64,000 bases of DNA from assembly GCF_019175285.1 (NCBI RefSeq), contig NC_056524.1, positions 97,299,505-97,363,504 on the forward strand, read 5' to 3'. Within the stretch, counting starts at the first letter, position 1. Each line of letters opens with the position of its first letter. This document shows positions 48,801 to 56,829 of this stretch, piece by piece. The notes beneath the pieces are model-generated. The model worked only from the letters and a program-made list of their open reading frames with translations. It did no database searches and was not told the origin of the DNA. Position numbers and translations under genes: made by a program. This DNA comes from Sceloporus undulatus (lineage: Eukaryota > Chordata > Lepidosauria > Squamata > Phrynosomatidae).

Positions 48801-49754
48801 GACAGGGGCAAGGAGATGGCTCTCCAGCCACACAAACCTGTAATGTTTGCCAAGAAAGTTATCTGCTGTAGGCACATGGAGACTTTCAAGTAGGCTTTCT
48901 TCAACCTACTACCTTCCAGATATACCAGTTCCATCATCACTGATCAGTGACCACACTGGCTAGGACTCATGAAACTGTAGCCCAAGTCTCGAGGGCATCA
49001 TGTTGGGGTATTTTAGAATTTGCAACACCACGTTTAAAAGTTTTTTTAAAAAAAATCAAAGCCACAGACCATGTGACTAAGAGTCTTGTGGACTTTTGAG
49101 GACATGGAAGCACATGCTATAAAAGCTGTTAGGGTGTCACAACATTCTTGTATTTTTTGCTACATCAGTGTAACATGGTTATTCCTCTGGAAGTTGTTGG
49201 CATGTAAGCAGTAAGCAGTACTGCAAAACAGAAGCCGGGAATCTGAAGCTGTACCCTTTTTATCCTCTATATACTTGGCTTTAATTGATATGAAGCGTTT
49301 TATTAGGCATTCATCCCAAGTTCGGAAAATTTTTCCAATAACCATGACCTAAAACTTCCACGTCTCAAAGTAGGTGCAACCAGCATGTTATTAACCTGGA
49401 AAACAGAGGCCTCAGAATATACACTTGAGTGCATACAACTTCTCTTGAATCAGAATTATGTAGCTTTTCAATTCTAAAAAAAGATAATTAAGAACCTGGA
49501 TTGAATAATCTCCTTTCCAATATTATAAGTGTTATTACTCCCTCTATTAATACTAAACCCCACAGTGAGAAAGAGGAAATGAAATTAAACAAGAAATGTA
49601 TTTTTCTTAAGCTATAAAAAGAGGTGTAACGGTTTGCCCACAAACCAGAAGAGAAAACCACAAGAGAGGTGACAGATCAAAGGGAGACTGTATCACACTA
49701 CTTACTTTCATTGTCTGAACTGTCACTGCTGCTTAAATGCCTGTGTCGTTTCAT
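26926..49754 (-). CDS. JADE3: JADE3 (PHF16), PHD-finger scaffold of the HBO1 acetyltransferase complex, complete coding region
   Basis: Ten coding exons on the minus strand: 49754-49706, 47034-46952, 43666-43509, 42474-42284, 40743-40532, 37600-37433, 35890-35774, 32866-32393, 29963-29846 and 27812-26926. They splice in frame to 2457 nt, 818 residues plus stop (human 823). From the family: JADE proteins bridge KAT7/HBO1 to ING4/5 and MEAF6 in the nucleus and direct histone H4 acetylation. Seen here: the N-terminus [14 protein letters not shown]; an EPL1-like region at about 45-180; a C4HC3 PHD finger with C205, C208, C222, C225, H230, C233, C246 and C249; then a zinc knuckle and extended PHD2 from C257/C260 to about residue 370; a conserved stretch ending near residue 530; and a low-complexity, divergent C-terminal third. 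All zinc ligands of PHD1 are present. All introns are GT-AG. The JADE2 and JADE1 paralogues fit less well, because the C-terminal [20 protein letters not shown] block is JADE3-type. Confidence 0.96.
27813..29845. other. JADE3 last intron
   Basis: Contains the RTE copy at 28214-28700 and a poly-C run at 28319-28332. The rest, including the pyrimidine-rich part around 28740-29290, shows no exon. Confidence 0.5.
28214..28700 (-). mobile_element. RTE (Bov-B-like) LINE 3' portion
   Basis: CTTGGTGACCCTGTGGATGA, TTCTCCAGCACCACATCTCA, GCTTTTGCATCCATACATGG and GACTGCAGTCTCCATTCTGA in the same order as the copy at 16613. A poly-C tract at 28319-28332 has expanded within it. It lies in the JADE3 last intron, same strand as the gene. 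Confidence 0.75.
29846..29963 (-). CDS. JADE3: JADE3 coding exon 9 (residues 485-524)
   Basis: A long polypyrimidine acceptor ending CTCTGCAG before GTAAGGAA; donor GCTGCAG/GTAATG, phase 1. It encodes [18 protein letters not shown] through QLINQEIAA. Confidence 0.95.
30150..30995 (+). mobile_element. L1 LINE, ORF2 C-terminus and 3' UTR
   Basis: The plus strand reads [20 protein letters not shown], then [17 protein letters not shown] and NPKCWKGCEG, the L1 ORF2 C-terminal zinc-knuckle region. A non-coding 3' UTR ends in AATAAAAAAAAGCAAA. 5'-truncated; premature stops after the knuckle region. It is antisense to JADE3 in an intron. Confidence 0.75.
31027..31208 (-). mobile_element. CR1 LINE 3' end
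   Basis: Starts with AGAATCATAGAATCATGAGT (terminal CR1 repeats in reverse), then GGGCCATCCAGTCCAACCCC and GATGGCCATCCAGCCTCC. It ends where a family A MITE begins. Confidence 0.85.
31209..31525. mobile_element. Tc1/mariner-like MITE, family A
   Basis: CTCCCTCCACATTTGTGGAT at the left, CCACATTCACGGGGGTCCTG at the right, and CTAGGAATACTAGGTCC / ACCTAGAGATTCCTAGAGAG modules in both orientations between. Confidence 0.75.
31530..32392. other. JADE3 intron, nothing recognised
   Basis: Non-coding sequence up to coding exon 8. A partial tRNA-SINE-like or LINE similarity near 32040-32180 was not strong enough to call. Confidence 0.35.
32393..32866 (-). CDS. JADE3: JADE3 coding exon 8 (residues 327-484)
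   Basis: 474 nt, phase 0. Acceptor GCTCAACAG before TGCTCTG; donor GAGAGG/GTAAGG. It begins [19 protein letters not shown] (end of ePHD2) and ends [12 protein letters not shown]. The middle (about residues 370-395) diverges from human, while the flanks are almost unchanged. Confidence 0.95.
32974..33128 (+). repeat. tRNA-derived SINE, head truncated
   Basis: AACCCACTGGGTGACTCTGG, CAGGGGAAGGCAATGGCAAC, AAGTCGGAAAGGACTTGAAG then GCACACAACAAAAAAC. It is antisense to JADE3. Confidence 0.88.
33546..33636. repeat. Remnant of the snap-back element family
   Basis: TGGACTACAACTCCCAGCAT and its degraded inverse GGGAACTGCAGTCCAACAAC correspond to the two halves of the element at 17491. Confidence 0.5.
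33640..35235. other. JADE3 intron, nothing recognised
   Basis: A+T-rich intronic sequence without identifiable repeats or exons. Confidence 0.4.
35239..35450 (+). repeat. tRNA-derived SINE, near full length
   Basis: GAGCCAGCATTGGCATAATG, GGTTCAATTCCCAGCTCAGC, GATGACCTTGAGCAAGTCAT and ACCAAGAAAACCCCATGATA. It runs into an (AC)n tract at about 35445-35467. Antisense to JADE3. Confidence 0.88.
35774..35890 (-). CDS. JADE3: JADE3 coding exon 7, ePHD2 core (residues 288-326)
   Basis: 117 nt, phase 0. Acceptor TATTTGTAG before GTAAGCAT; donor ATTCAG/GTATGT. It encodes [20 protein letters not shown] through [13 protein letters not shown], with the ePHD2 cysteines. It has no methionine start of its own, so an open-reading-frame scan misses it. 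Confidence 0.95.
36355..36905 (+). repeat. tRNA-derived SINE split by a nested transposon
   Basis: The head GTATGGTGTAGTGGTTTGAG runs to 36400. The SINE resumes at 36722 with CTTAGAGATCAGGGTTTAAA, then CCATAAGTCAGAAACAACTA and a short tail. Removing 36401-36729 restores the family order exactly. Confidence 0.88.
36401..36721. mobile_element. Non-autonomous hAT-like element (family C) nested in a SINE
   Basis: Inverted termini GGGCTCAACAGACCA and TGGTCTGTATAG. The flanking 8-mers ACACTAAG (36393-36400) and GCTCTTAG (36722-36729) both derive from the SINE's own ACTCTGAG, as expected for an 8-bp hAT-type target duplication. The G+C-rich interior is related to 47187-47490. No transposase. Confidence 0.75.
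37433..37600 (-). CDS. JADE3: JADE3 coding exon 6, second half of PHD1 and start of ePHD2 (residues 232-287)
   Basis: Acceptor CATCCCCAG before GCATGCTA; donor CCAGAG/GTACGA, 168 nt, phase 0. It encodes [18 protein letters not shown], then [12 protein letters not shown] and [12 protein letters not shown]. It completes PHD1 and opens PHD2. Confidence 0.95.
38335..38500. repeat. Family A MITE fragment
   Basis: GAGGTTGACCACAGAGTTGC, then GACCTCCAGATACCTAGAGA and GGACTCTATGGTCAAATTCC are internal modules of family A. No terminal repeats. Confidence 0.55.
38650..39001. mobile_element. Tc1/mariner-like MITE, family A, complete
   Basis: TA then CAGTTGGCCCTCCACATTTG at the left; AATGTGGAGGGACCACTG at the right. 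The 352-bp body has repeated CTAGG(T)CCT modules. A SINE begins 15 bp further on. Confidence 0.82.
39016..39208 (+). repeat. tRNA-derived SINE
   Basis: GTCAGCATGGTGTAGTAATT head, CCCTGGGCAAATCACATGCT, and a tail ATCGCCATAAGCCAGAAATG with CACACAACAACAA. Internally shortened. Antisense to JADE3. Confidence 0.85.
39210..40531. other. JADE3 intron, nothing recognised
   Basis: A+T-rich intronic DNA. Short open frames have no motif. Confidence 0.4.
40532..40743 (-). CDS. JADE3: JADE3 coding exon 5, first half of PHD1 (residues 161-231)
   Basis: Acceptor TCTCTTTCAG before GATGTGGG; donor CATCAG/GTTAGT, phase 0. It encodes [20 protein letters not shown] and the first PHD1 ligands, CDVC and CDKC, up to H230. 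Confidence 0.95.
41036..41363. mobile_element. MER2-like Tigger (pogo/Tc1-mariner) MITE, copy 1
   Basis: TA flanks; left CAGCTGGATTCTC, right GATAAGGGAGACTCAATCT. The interior reads TGCACAAAATTATT, GGTATATATGAAACATAAGT, TTAGACTTGGGTCCCATCC and GATATCTCATTATGTA. Two other copies are at 45726 and 58913. The interior agrees closely with what I remember of mammalian MER2. Confidence 0.75.
41370..42283. other. JADE3 intron, nothing recognised
   Basis: Non-coding; no repeat identified. Confidence 0.4.
42284..42474 (-). CDS. JADE3: JADE3 coding exon 4 (residues 97-161)
   Basis: Acceptor TTGTTAATAG before AGTTGTAG; donor GAAATGG/GTGAGA, phase 1. It encodes [18 protein letters not shown], then [14 protein letters not shown] and [15 protein letters not shown]. 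It is the core of the EPL1-like region. Confidence 0.95.
43509..43666 (-). CDS. JADE3: JADE3 coding exon 3 (residues 45-97)
   Basis: Acceptor TGCACACAG before GTGTTTCG; donor CTCTCAG/GTAACT, phase 2. It encodes [17 protein letters not shown] through [10 protein letters not shown], nearly identical to human. This is the start of the EPL1-like region. Confidence 0.95.
44364..44485. mobile_element. Fragment of a hAT-like non-autonomous transposon
   Basis: GGGTCCGTACAGACAGGCC terminus followed by AAATAAAGCTGCTTCGGATC and AGAGTCCGGAAGCCACGCC. One end only. The terminus resembles that of family C (GTACAGAC/TATACAGAC). Confidence 0.55.
44490..45440. other. JADE3 intron, nothing recognised
   Basis: No exon or confident repeat seen. 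Confidence 0.4.
45445..45575. repeat. Remnant of the snap-back element family
   Basis: AACTGCAGTGTCCAAGATTT, GGCTATGCTGGCTAGGCCTG and GTAATTCAGCAATATCTGG resemble a decayed copy of the element at 17491. Confidence 0.4.
45726..46034. mobile_element. MER2-like Tigger MITE, copy 2, complete
   Basis: TA/CAGGTATTCTCCCTTATCTG at the left and CAGATTCAACCTG/TA at the right. The interior reads CAAACTTTGTTTCATGCACA, AAGGTATATATGAAACATAA and TTTAGACTTGGGTCCCATCT. 309 bp. Confidence 0.82.
46250..46385. mobile_element. Family D MITE fragment
   Basis: CAGTGATCCCTTGTTTGGTT, ATCAAAATCTGTGGATGTTC and AAATAGCAAAATCAAGG. The right part is missing. Confidence 0.6.
46725..46765. repeat. (AAAT)n microsatellite
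   Basis: Tandem AAATA/AAGTA/AAGCA-type tetranucleotides. Confidence 0.85.
46952..47034 (-). CDS. JADE3: JADE3 coding exon 2 (residues 17-44)
   Basis: Acceptor CATATAG before GTCCTTCC; donor GCTGAG/GTAAGA. It encodes [17 protein letters not shown] through EQKKPAE, aligning with the human SPSTSF...KKPAE segment. It restores phase 0. Confidence 0.93.
47187..47490. mobile_element. Non-autonomous hAT-like element, related to family C
   Basis: GAGGGCCGAAACAGACTGGCC terminus, then GGCACAAAAAGAAGTGGC and TTTTTGACACTCCTGTGGCA, aligning with the insert at 36401 (GTGCAAAAAGAGGCCAC, TTTTCAACACTCCTTTGG). The right end is unclear. Confidence 0.55.
47500..49705. other. JADE3 first coding intron
   Basis: Mostly unrecognised non-coding DNA. 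A decayed snap-back remnant (CCACACTGGCTAGGACTCAT, ACTGTAGCCCAAGTC) sits at about 48895-48985. Confidence 0.4.
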
Positions 49755-49765
49755 CCTGACGCATC
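49706..49765 (-). CDS. JADE3: JADE3 first coding exon (residues 1-16)
   Basis: Acceptor CTCTTTCTAG at 49767-49766, then 11 nt of 5' UTR and ATG at 49754-49752. It encodes [16 protein letters not shown], against human [15 protein letters not shown]. Donor GAAA/GTAAGT, phase 1. The acceptor shows that an upstream non-coding exon must exist. Confidence 0.94.
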
Positions 49766-49769
49766 CTAG

Positions 49770-50810
49770 AAAGAGCAGAAGGAAAAATAAAGGCTTTGTG
49801 AATTCCTTCAACAAGACAAACATGGCATGGGTACACACACATACAAACACATTCTTGCTGCCTTATAGCAGGATACTTAGACATAACCACAACATTTTCT
49901 GAAGAGAGCTTTTAAACCTTTTGCCATAGCACAAGTCACTTACTGTAATAAACTAACCGTACAAAGTGAGCCACTGAATCCAACTGTGCTGGTTAAGATT
50001 CATATTCAAGGTCAATATGACACCAAGTTTGCAAGGAGGAGGGCTTTTCCCATTAAAAAAACAAAACAAAAACAAAGGAAGGGGGCAGTAGTACACTCCA
50101 AGATGAACATAGGCATTTAATCTTACTATTCAGGTGCCTGTTAATCTTAACAGAGGCAGCCAAATCAGTTTAAAGCTCTGCTACTGCTTGATAAACTGGG
50201 CACATGCAACAAGGCAAGCCATTTCAGCTGCAACCTATATTCAGCCGGACACACAGAGATCTTCCTTGCAGATGCACAGATGCTGGCAGTAGACCGCCAT
50301 CAACTGAGTGGAGATTCTAAATATAGACTCAGCAACCAGCTGCCTAAAATAGCAGTGGCAGAACTAATACACCAAGCAAGACAACTAATTTTTTTTTAAA
50401 CCACCTTTTCCTGCTTTTACAATGGGGCCCAGCTCACAGTAATATTTGATCCAAGAAAATGATTAGGTCCACAATCACTGAAGCATCAGGTGCTCATTCC
50501 CAGACCATTCAATTTATTAGTTTTCATAGCTGTTCCCAACAAAATACTGAATAAACAAATTACACCTCTTGTAAGGAAATACACAAATTGGCTTTGAATA
50601 CACAAGGCAATACATGTGCTTGCCTTGAAATAATTCACAAGTTAATTTCTACTGTAAATATGTAATAGTTTAGTATATTAATATGATTATCACTACCATA
50701 TCTCATATTGAATGTAGCTATTCTTTCAACATTTCTTTTCATTTTGGATGTTTACCTATGGTGAAGAGAGGAAGAGAAAACTAAACACCACATACACACA
50801 CCATAGTTAA
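49770..50810. other. Upstream of JADE3 first coding exon, nothing recognised
   Basis: Presumably the 5' intron of JADE3. No CpG island or exon is seen. Confidence 0.4.
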
Positions 50811-50814
50811 GTCT

Positions 50815-51050
50815 AAGCCAGTGTGGTGTAGTGGTCTGAGTGGTAGACTAGGACTCTGAGAGACAAGAGTACAAATCCCTGCTCAGACATGAAAACTTAG
50901 TGGATGGCCTTGGGCAAGTCACTCTCTTAGCTTCAGAGGAAAACAATGCCAAACCCCCTTTGAACAAATCTTTTCAAGTAAACCTCTGATAGGTTCACCT
51001 TAGGGTTCCCATAAGTCACAAATGACTTGAAGACATATAGCAACATATAG
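50815..51050 (+). repeat. tRNA-derived SINE, full length
   Basis: GCCAGTGTGGTGTAGTGGTC head, AGAGTACAAATCCCTGCTCA (B-box-like), GATGGCCTTGGGCAAGTCAC, and tail TTAGGGTTCCCATAAGTCAC then GACTTGAAGACATATAGCAAC. Confidence 0.9.
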
Positions 51051-51059
51051 GATAAGGTG

Positions 51060-52685
51060 AAATTAGAGTGCAATATCCATCCAAGAATTACTCTGAAAGC
51101 TCTCTTAAGTTTCACTGATCACATAAAGCAGAAAGAAGCCTGATTCCATAATCATTTCTAGTTCACCCCAATACAATAATATTAATATGAAGCTGAGTGA
51201 TGACCAGATAGGAAATGAAAGTAGACAAGTTGCTGTAAATCATGATTTACTTGTTGTGTGTCTAGAATCTCAAAGCACTGTCTGCATTCTTAACAACTGT
51301 TAACACAAACCATACTTTCATTGTGTCTCAATCCAACCAGACTCCTGTTCAAAGAATGTAAAGTCTAGAACTGAAATAGTTGCTTCTGTTATATACTGAT
51401 GACTAGAAATTTTATATATTCTTCTGTTATATACTGATGACTAGAAAGTTACAAGAATAAATCTGCTTCAATACACATTGGCTCGATGATTGAAATGTTC
51501 CACAGAACTCATCACTAATTATGTATACACACAGAGCTACATCCTTGGTGCCAATGGAGGACACATAAGAAACCTCCTTACTCTGCCAAAACCATAATGG
51601 CTGGGGGGGGGATGTTTTATTGGGAGTTACATAGCTGATGTCTTATTCTACACAGATAAAAACAGAACTAAACCAAGGCAAAGAAATGCCCAGATTCTGA
51701 AGGTGTTCAACTGACCCACATTTGAACAATGACTTCCCTCTAGGATCATAAAGCCATCTGAACCACAAGCCAGTTTAACTGTCATAACTGCCTCCAAGGA
51801 ATCTTGGGAACTATAGTTTTATGAGGATAGGGAAATCTGAACCTACCTTGTAGAACTTACAAAGGAAAGACATGGCAGACCAATTATAATGCAGTGGAGG
51901 TGTCATCTCACCAACCTACCTTGCCTCTAGCAGGCTAAAGTGAAAGAAATCAAATCCTTGAAGTTCAACATATTTCACAAGAGATCTAGTGTAACATCTG
52001 TTGCAAATAATACCAGAACGTGTTATGTTGTTTTAAGCCCACAGCATGCAATGTGGTTAGGATTTCTTCTGAGAAGGTAAAATGATTACTTTTATTTCAG
52101 ACACTTACACCATACTTTATAATATATTCCAGAGTAATTTACGCCATATATTAAGCTTAATACGCAGCAAGACAAAATAAAATGCAAATTATTAAACACA
52201 CTTTACTACTAAAAAAAACACCTCAACAACTGCACAGTTAAATTACCCATGTTTAAATCAAAGGTGAGCAGTTGTTGCTATCCCAGAGGCTATTTTTTTT
52301 GCCCTTGAGACCTTGTGCAAATCATGCAGGTGCCAAAAATAAAAACTACAAAAACAAATTGGTGGGAAATCTTCTCAATCTGAAAAAAGATGTAGTTTAA
52401 AAATTAAAACTATACTAGGCTATTGGTGTTCTGAAACCTATTTAAAATGTGAACTGCCACATTTTAGTCTGGAGTATGGATAGGCCACAAAAACAGCTTT
52501 GAAGGAGCTGTATGACCTGTGTGACGTCTCTAAGAGTTCTACTGTTAATTAAAGAATTTCCAGAGAACCCCAAAACCAGGGAGGCCATGACTCTTTGTCC
52601 CCAGACCACTGAAAGCCTGATACTTATAGGACAGGACCAAAGCAAGCCTCTTTAATCCCCTCTCTGTGTCCCAGATTGTATTTAG
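51060..52685. other. Non-coding, few repeats
   Basis: A short direct repeat TTCTGTTATATACTGATGAC occurs at about 51385 and again at about 51422. A half copy of family B is at about 51753-51850 (CAGTTTAACTGTCATAACTG, AATCTTGGGAACTATAGTTT). Otherwise nothing. Confidence 0.45.
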
Positions 52686-52689
52686 CTCC

Positions 52690-53180
52690 CAACCTAATCT
52701 CATCCATGCTTGTTTCATTCAATTCAAAGCATGGTGTTGACCCACAAAGCCCTAAATAACTTGGGACCAAGATATCTGAAAGACCACTTTTCTACCATAT
52801 GAGCTTGCCAGAAATTTATTGAGCTTCCCAACACCTCGGAATGTTTGGTTGGTGGATACATGATTCTGTAGCAATGCCTGGATTCTGAAATTCCATTCCC
52901 AAAGATATTAGGCTGGCACTATCTCTTTTAAAGCAGAGTGTCAAAACAGTGCTGCTCTGCATGGCATTCAGTGATTGTTCTTTTATCTGTTTCAAAACTG
53001 GATTCTAGGTTTTGGGGGTTTTTTAGACTGCTTTTAGGAATTTGAGTATTTTAATGTGGGGTATTTTTTAATGTGTTTTTAAAAATATTTTTTATCTTTA
53101 TACTGCTTTAATTTGTTTTTATTTGTTCATCACCTCAGGAGCTCTTGTGGGCTGGAAGGCGACACAGTGATAGTCTGCAC
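52690..53180 (+). mobile_element. L2-like LINE 3' end
   Basis: The plus strand reads KALNNLGPRYLKDHFST, a conserved C-terminal block of L2-group ORF2, followed by a decayed 3' UTR ending GAGCTCTTGTGGGCTGGAAG. Confidence 0.6.
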
Positions 53181-53204
53181 TGCCCAAATAAAGTAGCTTC
53201 TAAC

Positions 53205-53815
53205 CACTTTGAAGGCGGGGTGTTTAGATCACACATGAGGTGAACCCAACCAGGTGGAAAGTGAAATGAAGCCACTCTCCATGGCTAAAAAACAGCAAAA
53301 TGAAGCTCAAATCAGAAAATGTGCATCATCGTTCCGGCATATAAAGACTGCGGGCCAGTACAGGACTGCGGCAAAGCAAAAATGTGATCACCAATAATAC
53401 AATGGATGCAATTACAACATACACAAACCAGGCAAACTAACAGGGGGTCATGGAGTAAAGGGGGAGGTGAAGGGGGTATGTATAGGGAAGGTTCCATGAT
53501 TATGCCTTGTCAATGTGTCACTGAGCACACCAATGCACTGTACAGGTGGTGCATCACACATGCGACTGTATGGCAGATCATACGAACAGGCATCCAATGG
53601 AACGGCATCTGGGCAGGAAAAGGGAGGTAACTCGGTCATAAGAGGTGTGTTTGTGTGATGGTGTGCATGCATGGTGGGGAGGTGACAAAAAACAATAACT
53701 GCACAGCATGGTGCAGACAAACCATGGGTGTTCGGCCCACCTTGAGCGGGCCGTGCGGACAGTGAGGTTTCAATTTGCTTTCAGAAAACCCAAGATTGAC
53801 CCACTTTTTCCTGCC
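53205..53815. other. CpG-bearing unclassified segment
   Basis: Higher G+C and more CpG than the flanks (for example GTTCCGGCATATAAAGACTG, TTCGGCCCACC, GAGCGGGCCGTGCGGACAG). It lies between an L2-like tail and a Tigger-like MITE. No domain; probably a relatively recent mobile segment, but no ends were identified. Confidence 0.35.
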
Positions 53816-53819
53816 TATA

Positions 53820-54075
53820 CAGTGGTACCTCGGGATACGAATTACCCAGCTTACGAATTTTTCGGGATACGAATAAATCCCATAGGGATTTATTGTTTCG
53901 GGTTACGAACGTTTTTTCGGGTTACGAAAAAACGCCGGCGCTGTTTTAAATGGAGCCGCGGCAGAGCCGCGGCTTTTTTTCCCATTAGTGCCTATGGCAA
54001 TTCGGGTTATGAAGGTTTTTCGGGTTACGAAATTAGCCGCGGAACGAATTAATTTCGTAACCCGAGGGAGCACTG
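53820..54075. mobile_element. Tigger/pogo-like MITE, well preserved
   Basis: TA on both sides. Termini CAGTGGTACCTCGGGATACG and (reverse strand) CAGTGCTCCCTCGGGTTACG match at all but a few bases. The 256-bp body repeats TTCGGGTTACGAA several times and retains many CpGs. No transposase. Confidence 0.88.
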
Positions 54076-54657
54076 TATGCTCTAGCCTACGGAAATATTT
54101 TAAATACAGTACCTTGTGTGCTACTCTCTTGCTCTCACTTGGTTTTATCCCAATCTGCTGAAACTAATTGACCTATCCCTCACTGTGAGATCTTACTCTT
54201 TAGGCTGAGCTGTTGTGGTTACACTGTTTTCTCTGGCTGTGCTAATTCACTTGTGGTGGCTTTTCTACTGCCCTGTAAGAGCTAACAATCCTTTGGCCCA
54301 CTTCCTGGAGGGCTGCCAGGACAATCTTGTCCTGAGTTATCCTTTACACAAATAAAAAGCCATTTAAAGCTAAGGTTGCAGTTTTTCCTCCAGGATATTC
54401 TCTTAGCACACTCCAAATTCCAAAAAAGCAGCTGACATTTGAAGCTACAACCTGAGGGCTTATTCTAAAATTACATAGGAGGGACAGAAGAAGCCCGTCC
54501 AAGTAATGCTGCTGGTTGCTAAACATTTCCTTTTGTCTAAACCATTCTTTCATCCAGTAAAGCTGCAACTTTTTAAGCTGCACCTGTACATACATAGTGT
54601 TGTCAAATTGGATACAAACAGCTAAATGAAGAGTGCTGCAGTTAACATACAAACACT

Positions 54658-54672
54658 GGGGGGGGGGGGGGG
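54658..54672. repeat. Poly-G run
   Basis: Fifteen consecutive G on the plus strand. Confidence 0.97.
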
Positions 54673-54820
54673 ACAAAGGAAAGGAAAGCATCTGTGTTAC
54701 AATTTCTTCTTGCCATTAGTCAGGCTAATGGTGCATTAGAAAACTGTTCTAGTACCTATATAACTTACATAGCTTTCATATACAAGAGATACATAACCTC
54801 AATTTGTATCAGCTGAATTA

Positions 54821-55030
54821 GGCTGCATCTCCACTGCAGAAATAATCCAGTTTGTCACCACTTTAACTACCATGGCTCAATGCTATGGAATCCTAGGATT
54901 TGTAGTTTGTTGTGGCACCAGAGCTCTCTGACAGAGAAAGCCAAATATCTCACAAAATCCAGTTCCCAGAATTCCACAGGGCAGTTAAAGTGGTGTCAAA
55001 CTGCATTATTTCTGCAGTGCAGATGCAGCC
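54821..55030. mobile_element. Foldback non-autonomous DNA transposon (family B), best-preserved copy
   Basis: Termini GGCTGCATCTCCACTGCAGA and TCTGCAGTGCAGATGCAGCC pair over about 50 bp with few mismatches. The inner arms (GGAATCCTAGGATTTGTAG / CAGTTCCCAGAATTCC) pair too. 210 bp. Confidence 0.88.
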
Positions 55031-55039
55031 TGTGTCATA

Positions 55040-55425
55040 GAAAGGCATAGGAAAGACTATCTCCTTAAAGACAGAGAATTTCTCAGTTACAAAGCACTTA
55101 ACAAAGTTTAAGGAAATTTGGTAAAACAAAGTATTTAGTAAACCAAGAAGAATGCCTTCCCCCATACAAGTGTGGCCAAACTATCATCATCAGTGGAGGA
55201 CCTATGGCATATACCACCACTGTGTGCAAGTAGGCTGACAGGTACATGTGGAAGGACTTTGTATGTAACAGCACTTCAACCTGTGGAATCCCTTTCCAAG
55301 TGAAGTCAGGCTGGCTCTGTTCCTTCTGAGTTTTCAGCATGCAGTGATTATTGTGCTGTTTTCTGTGGCCTTTGGTTTTTAAAACTGAGGATGTCTGCTT
55401 TGGCTTTTTGTCTGGTTTTAGAATA
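55040..55425. other. Non-coding, nothing recognised
   Basis: Plain intergenic or intronic sequence. Confidence 0.4.
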
Positions 55426-55605
55426 CAGTCAGCACTCCATATCCACTGAAATTTTTATGCATAGATTCAAGCATCCATGGCTTGAAAATATTTTTAAAAT
55501 ATATAAATTCCCCAAAGCAAGCCTTGATTTTGCCATTTTATATAAGGGGCACCATTTTGCTACACCACTGTATATAATGAGACTTGAGCGACCGGGGGGG
55601 GGGGG
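55426..55605. mobile_element. Family D MITE, right end lost at a poly-G run
   Basis: TA/CAGTCAGCACTCCATATCCA, CTTGAAAATATTTTTAAAAT, CTTGATTTTGCCATTTTATA, ending near GAGCGACC and a G tract at 55592-55603. Confidence 0.75.
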
Positions 55606-55609
55606 TATT

Positions 55610-56825
55610 GAAGCACACCCCAGAGGATAAATAAATAACAAACATTTAATAAAAAGTTACATTTATTTTGTTAGACAGCTTGCTGTATAAAAACACACAC
55701 AATAAGCAGCTACGCTTTATTGTTCTGCATGTCTCTGACTCTAGATATTTTTTTACTTTGGGTATTGTTATGATTTACACAATTTCAGGCCCATGACCCA
55801 AGAGTTCAAAATATATTCCCCTTTAGGGAATATATTTCCATTCAGCCAGCATTTGATAATTGGCATAATGCTCCCCAATGGGTTATCACATATTGAATAA
55901 TTAAAGCTTAGCTCTTCTCCGTTTCCATTCATTATTGCATTAATTCAGAATGTAACCAATACTTTATAATCAGTACTAAGACAGATATTCCAAAATGTGC
56001 AGCAGAAATATGAAAGAAAAATATAGACTTACCTATGAACTGAAAATGTAAGTAGCCCAGAGTGTGATATCATCTACATAAGATCACAACATTAATTCAT
56101 ACTGTTGGGTTTTTTAATCTTTTTAATGCCAGGTTGGGTAGTACTGTTTCATGTAACTGTGCCATAAGTTCTTTTTCCATTTAATTTCTGTTATATTGGT
56201 GATATATATAACTAATTGGAAACTCAATTAATCCTTTTTGTACAGATTAGATAAACTGACTTGTATCAGCAGTCTTTCCCTCTCTAGACTCAGTTATGCA
56301 GCAAGCACAGTGAAAACACTAAAAATCAAATTGGATTAATGAATCCTTGGGATGTTTACTGGAGGATGGGGAAGCTAAAACCTAAAAACAATCAAGTTAT
56401 TTTAAAAGCCACATATCTGAGTTGTGAGTTGTTTTTTTTGGTAGATACATGGATGTTATAAAAAGGCTTTATGTTTTCACTACTTTATTGTACATTGTTA
56501 TATTCCTGATATAATATAATATCATACTGCCTCTAGTCTAATACTAGTGACATAGAGACCTATCTTCCACAGTGAGACAGGATGGCTTAAATAATGAGTA
56601 ATAATTAGGTATAGATGCTGGCAACTAATTGGGTATCTGTAGTTTCACTGACACCAGGTCTTCAGAGCTATCTTTTTCCAGCTACGGATTTGAACTTTGT
56701 GAGAACCTTTCCCATGACAATTTTGTTTACTGAGTATCTCCCTGAGCATCTGCCTTGAAAACTCTGCGACAGAGCATTCCATAGTATTTACTAGGGTGGG
56801 TCATTCAAATCTGCAATATAATTAT
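55610..56825. other. Non-coding, nothing recognised
   Basis: A+T-rich; no exon or clear repeat. Confidence 0.4.
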
Positions 56826-56829
56826 ATGT

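Noticed and set aside
50815-50890. tRNA gene (A- and B-box-like sequence)
   Set aside because: It is the head of a SINE present in many copies; it does not fold as a complete tRNA and lacks a tRNA 3' end.
51385-51450. CRISPR-like or satellite direct repeat (TTCTGTTATATACTGATGAC twice)
   Set aside because: Two copies only, in vertebrate DNA; a small tandem duplication.
53708-54052. 114-codon plus-strand frame
   Set aside because: Most of it crosses the Tigger-like MITE, whose TTACGAA repeats give a repetitive pseudo-peptide.
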